Positions 52,906 to 54,569 of a stretch of DNA of 54,569 bases are shown piece by piece. Numbering within the stretch: position 1 is the stretch's first letter; the number at the start of each line of letters is the position of its first letter. Both the position numbers and the translations under genes were made by a program. This DNA comes from Bradyrhizobium sp. 138 (GTDB lineage: Bacteria; Pseudomonadota; Alphaproteobacteria; Rhizobiales; Xanthobacteraceae). The notes under the pieces were generated by a model. That model was given only the letters and a program-made list of their open reading frames with translations. It was not told where the DNA came from and did no database searches. The DNA is taken from NCBI RefSeq assembly GCF_023074075.1, contig NZ_JADPKT010000061.1, positions 1-54,569 on the forward strand, written 5' to 3'.

Positions 52906-53805
52906 ATGGCCCGTACCGCTGCTTTGCCGGTCCTCAATGGAGAATCCGGCCTTTCCCGTTACCTCGCCGAGATCCGCAAGTTCCCGATGCTGGAACCCCA
53001 GCAGGAATACATGCTCGCCAAGCGTTGGCGCGAGCATGACGATCGCGACGCGGCGCACCAACTCGTCACCAGCCATCTCCGGCTCGTGGCCAAGATCGCC
53101 ATGGGCTATCGCGGCTACGGCTTGCCGATCTCCGAGGTCGTCTCGGAAGGCAATGTCGGCCTGATGCAGGCGGTCAAGCGCTTCGAGCCCGAAAAGGGCT
53201 TCCGTCTTGCCACCTACGCGATGTGGTGGATCAAGGCGTCGATTCAAGAGTACATCCTGCGTTCCTGGTCGCTCGTGAAGATGGGCACCACCGCGAACCA
53301 GAAGAAGCTGTTCTTCAACCTGCGCAAGGCGAAGAGCAAGATCAACGCGCTGGACGAAGGCGATCTGCGCCCCGACCAGGTGAAGATCATTGCCAAGCGC
53401 CTCGGCGTCACCGATCAGGACGTGATCGACATGAACCGCCGCCTCGGCGGCGATGCCTCGCTCAACGCGCCGATCCGCGACGACGGCGAAGCCGGCGAAT
53501 GGCAGGACTGGCTGGTCGACAATACGCCCAACCAGGAAGCCCTGATGGCGGAGCACGAGGAATATGATCACCGCCGAGACGCGCTGAACGGCGCCATGGG
53601 CGTGCTCAACCCGCGCGAACGCCGCATCTTCGAGGCCCGCCGCCTCGCCGATGAGCCGATGACGCTGGAAGACCTCGCTGCCGAGTTCGGCGTGTCGCGC
53701 GAGCGCGTCCGCCAGATCGAGGTCCGGGCCTTCGAGAAGGTGCAGTCCGCGGTCAAGGGCACGATCGCAAGAGCCGAACAGGCCGCGCTGGAAGCCGCGC
53801 ATTAA
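52906..53805 (+). CDS. rpoH: heat-shock sigma factor RpoH (sigma-32)
   Basis: The 299-residue protein is a sigma-70-family factor with the RpoH box QKKLFFNLRKAK, region 2 (HLRLVAKIAMGYRGYGLPIS, FRLATYAMWWIKASIQEYIL) and region 4 helix-turn-helix (TLEDLAAEFGVSRERVRQIE). It directs heat-shock transcription, probably including groEL copies. The ATG at 52906 follows GGAGGG. A perfect ten-base palindrome CCCCATGGGG and TATATT lie about 120 bp upstream in the leader and could affect expression. A strong terminator follows the gene. Confidence 0.96.
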   Translation: MARTAALPVLNGESGLSRYLAEIRKFPMLEPQQEYMLAKRWREHDDRDAAHQLVTSHLRLVAKIAMGYRGYGLPISEVVSEGNVGLMQAVKRFEPEKGFRLATYAMWWIKASIQEYILRSWSLVKMGTTANQKKLFFNLRKAKSKINALDEGDLRPDQVKIIAKRLGVTDQDVIDMNRRLGGDASLNAPIRDDGEAGEWQDWLVDNTPNQEALMAEHEEYDHRRDALNGAMGVLNPRERRIFEARRLADEPMTLEDLAAEFGVSRERVRQIEVRAFEKVQSAVKGTIARAEQAALEAAH

Positions 53806-53853
53806 GCGGGGCTTCGCCGCGAAGAGAATTGGCGGATCGAAAAAGACGAAAAA

Positions 53854-53877
53854 GCCGGCGGCAACGCCGGCTTTTTT
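53854..53877 (+). terminator. Rho-independent terminator of rpoH
   Basis: A perfect seven-base stem GCCGGCG/CGCCGGC with GCAA loop is followed directly by six T residues, 48 bp after the rpoH stop codon. Confidence 0.93.
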
Positions 53878-53953
53878 GCGTGTGAGGTCCAGCATGTTCG
53901 CGAAAGACGCGGGCCAGGCATCTTGAACCCGCCTCAAGGGTCAACCGACCCAA

Positions 53954-54331
53954 ATGAGAGCGACAGCATCAAGCAAACGGACACCCACCGTGTCGATCAT
54001 CCTGCAATCCACCGTCGGCGGCTTTGAAGCCCAGTTCATGCGCAAGCTGCCGCTGGTCGAGCAGGCGATGCGTGAGCACGGGCTGGAGCCGTCGGAGTTC
54101 GTGATCTCCAAGGACTATGCAGGCACGGCGACGATCCCGCTCATGGGTCCCTTCTTCTACAGTTACAGCGTGTTCTTCGGCGAGGAGCAATTCACCGTCA
54201 CCGAGCCGAACGACATGGTGTTCCTGGATTACTTCTTCAAACGCGTGCTGGCCGCGGACGAACCGCCGGAGCTGCCGCGGCGGCCGGGATTGATGCGGCG
54301 CTTGTTCGGTTGGATGTCGCAGCCGGTGTGA
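53954..54331 (+). CDS. conserved hypothetical protein, 125 aa
   Basis: The product has a compact alpha/beta core, SIILQSTVGGFEAQFMRKLP, PSEFVISKDYAGTATIPLMG, then YSYSVFFGEEQFTVTEPNDM. No family is named with confidence. The conserved-looking part begins at a GTG codon (53990), so the protein may be only 113 residues long. It lies after the rpoH terminator and therefore has its own promoter. Confidence 0.65.
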   Translation: MRATASSKRTPTVSIILQSTVGGFEAQFMRKLPLVEQAMREHGLEPSEFVISKDYAGTATIPLMGPFFYSYSVFFGEEQFTVTEPNDMVFLDYFFKRVLAADEPPELPRRPGLMRRLFGWMSQPV

Positions 54332-54389
54332 TCTTCCCCTCTCCCCTTGTGCGAGACGGGTGAGGAGTTCTCTCCGCGTATCCGGTTTC

Positions 54390-54480
54390 GTAGGGTGGGC
54401 AAAGGCGCCCTTGCGCCGTGCCCACCACCTGCCCGATACGGCAACCGACGCGTGGGCACGCTTTCGCTTCGCCCACCCTC
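54390..54480. repeat. palindromic GTAGGGTGGGC repeat, copy 2 (inverted relative to copy 1)
   Basis: The 91 bp element begins GTAGGGTGGGCAAAGGCGC and ends GCTTCGCCCACCCTC, with inner CCGTGCCCACC and GCGTGGGCACG. Its reverse complement matches the arms of the repeat at 182-271 but with a different central 30 bp. Just upstream, 54336-54370 carries CCCCTCTCCCC and GGGTGAGGAG fragments related to the repeat at 6874-7005. Nothing else is seen from 54481 to the end. Confidence 0.85.
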
Positions 54481-54569
54481 ATATGGGGATTTGTAAGTCA
54501 AGCCTGTTCGATCTGTCCGGGTAAGGGACTTGCGGTAGGAGGGCGGCGCGCGGAGCCATGCGTAGCGCA

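Overview
The window is a 54.6 kb stretch of GC-rich alphaproteobacterial chromosome. The gene repertoire points to Bradyrhizobium or a close relative: a ring-opening amidohydrolase, an alphaproteobacterial-type RpoH, UPF0182, single-chain acyl-CoA carboxylase, many LysR/TetR regulators, and dispersed GTAGGGTGGGC palindromes and long non-coding repeats. No phage, integrase, intact transposase or CRISPR array was seen. The assignment is by recognition of families and repeats, not by a database search.

Positions 1-1000 hold the 5' end of a truncated minus-strand gene, a palindromic repeat and a 550 bp non-coding repeat whose second copy lies at 28763-29319. From 1.0 to 12.3 kb the content is mainly catabolic: a cyanuric acid amidohydrolase/barbiturase-type enzyme with a downstream amidase, a convergent LON/Clp-N fusion protein without any ATPase, a small conserved protein divergent from a double-hotdog thioesterase, a duplicated two-helix membrane protein, a dgoK-dgoA-poxB run (2-keto-3-deoxygalactonate use plus a pyruvate:quinone oxidoreductase), and an LLM flavin monooxygenase with its flavin reductase. 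From 12.3 to 23.8 kb nearly everything is on the minus strand: a cytokinin-dehydrogenase-like flavoprotein, a LysR regulator, an AcoR-like sigma-54 activator, a single-polypeptide biotin-dependent acyl-CoA carboxylase, an acyl-CoA ligase and a Cache-type chemoreceptor. The ligase and carboxylase lie 12 bp apart and probably activate and then carboxylate one organic acid.

From 24 to 29 kb come two adjacent paralogous cysteine-containing small proteins of unknown function, a TetR regulator divergent from a tautomerase with two palindromic operators between them, and a D-aminoacylase-type amidohydrolase cotranscribed with a CobW-type GTPase. After the second long repeat (28.8-29.3 kb) the region becomes accessory: a decayed TacA/TacT toxin-antitoxin remnant, a UPF0158 protein, an unknown 470-residue protein, a Tat-type DUF900 hydrolase, a NERD nuclease-helicase, and a second TetR regulator with duplicated operators facing a small membrane protein.

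From 37 to 51 kb there is an envelope and stress set: an OmpR/EnvZ-type two-component system, a UPF0182 membrane protein, a YbaK-family deacylase, a CBS-domain protein, a lone groEL without groES, small hypothetical proteins, and a class A penicillin-binding protein with an unusual N-terminal region and a secreted partner. The right end is housekeeping: tRNA-Glu(CTC), a DUF6476-like membrane protein whose start codon overlaps that of a divergent RluA-family pseudouridine synthase, rpoH with a strong terminator, a small conserved protein and another palindromic repeat.
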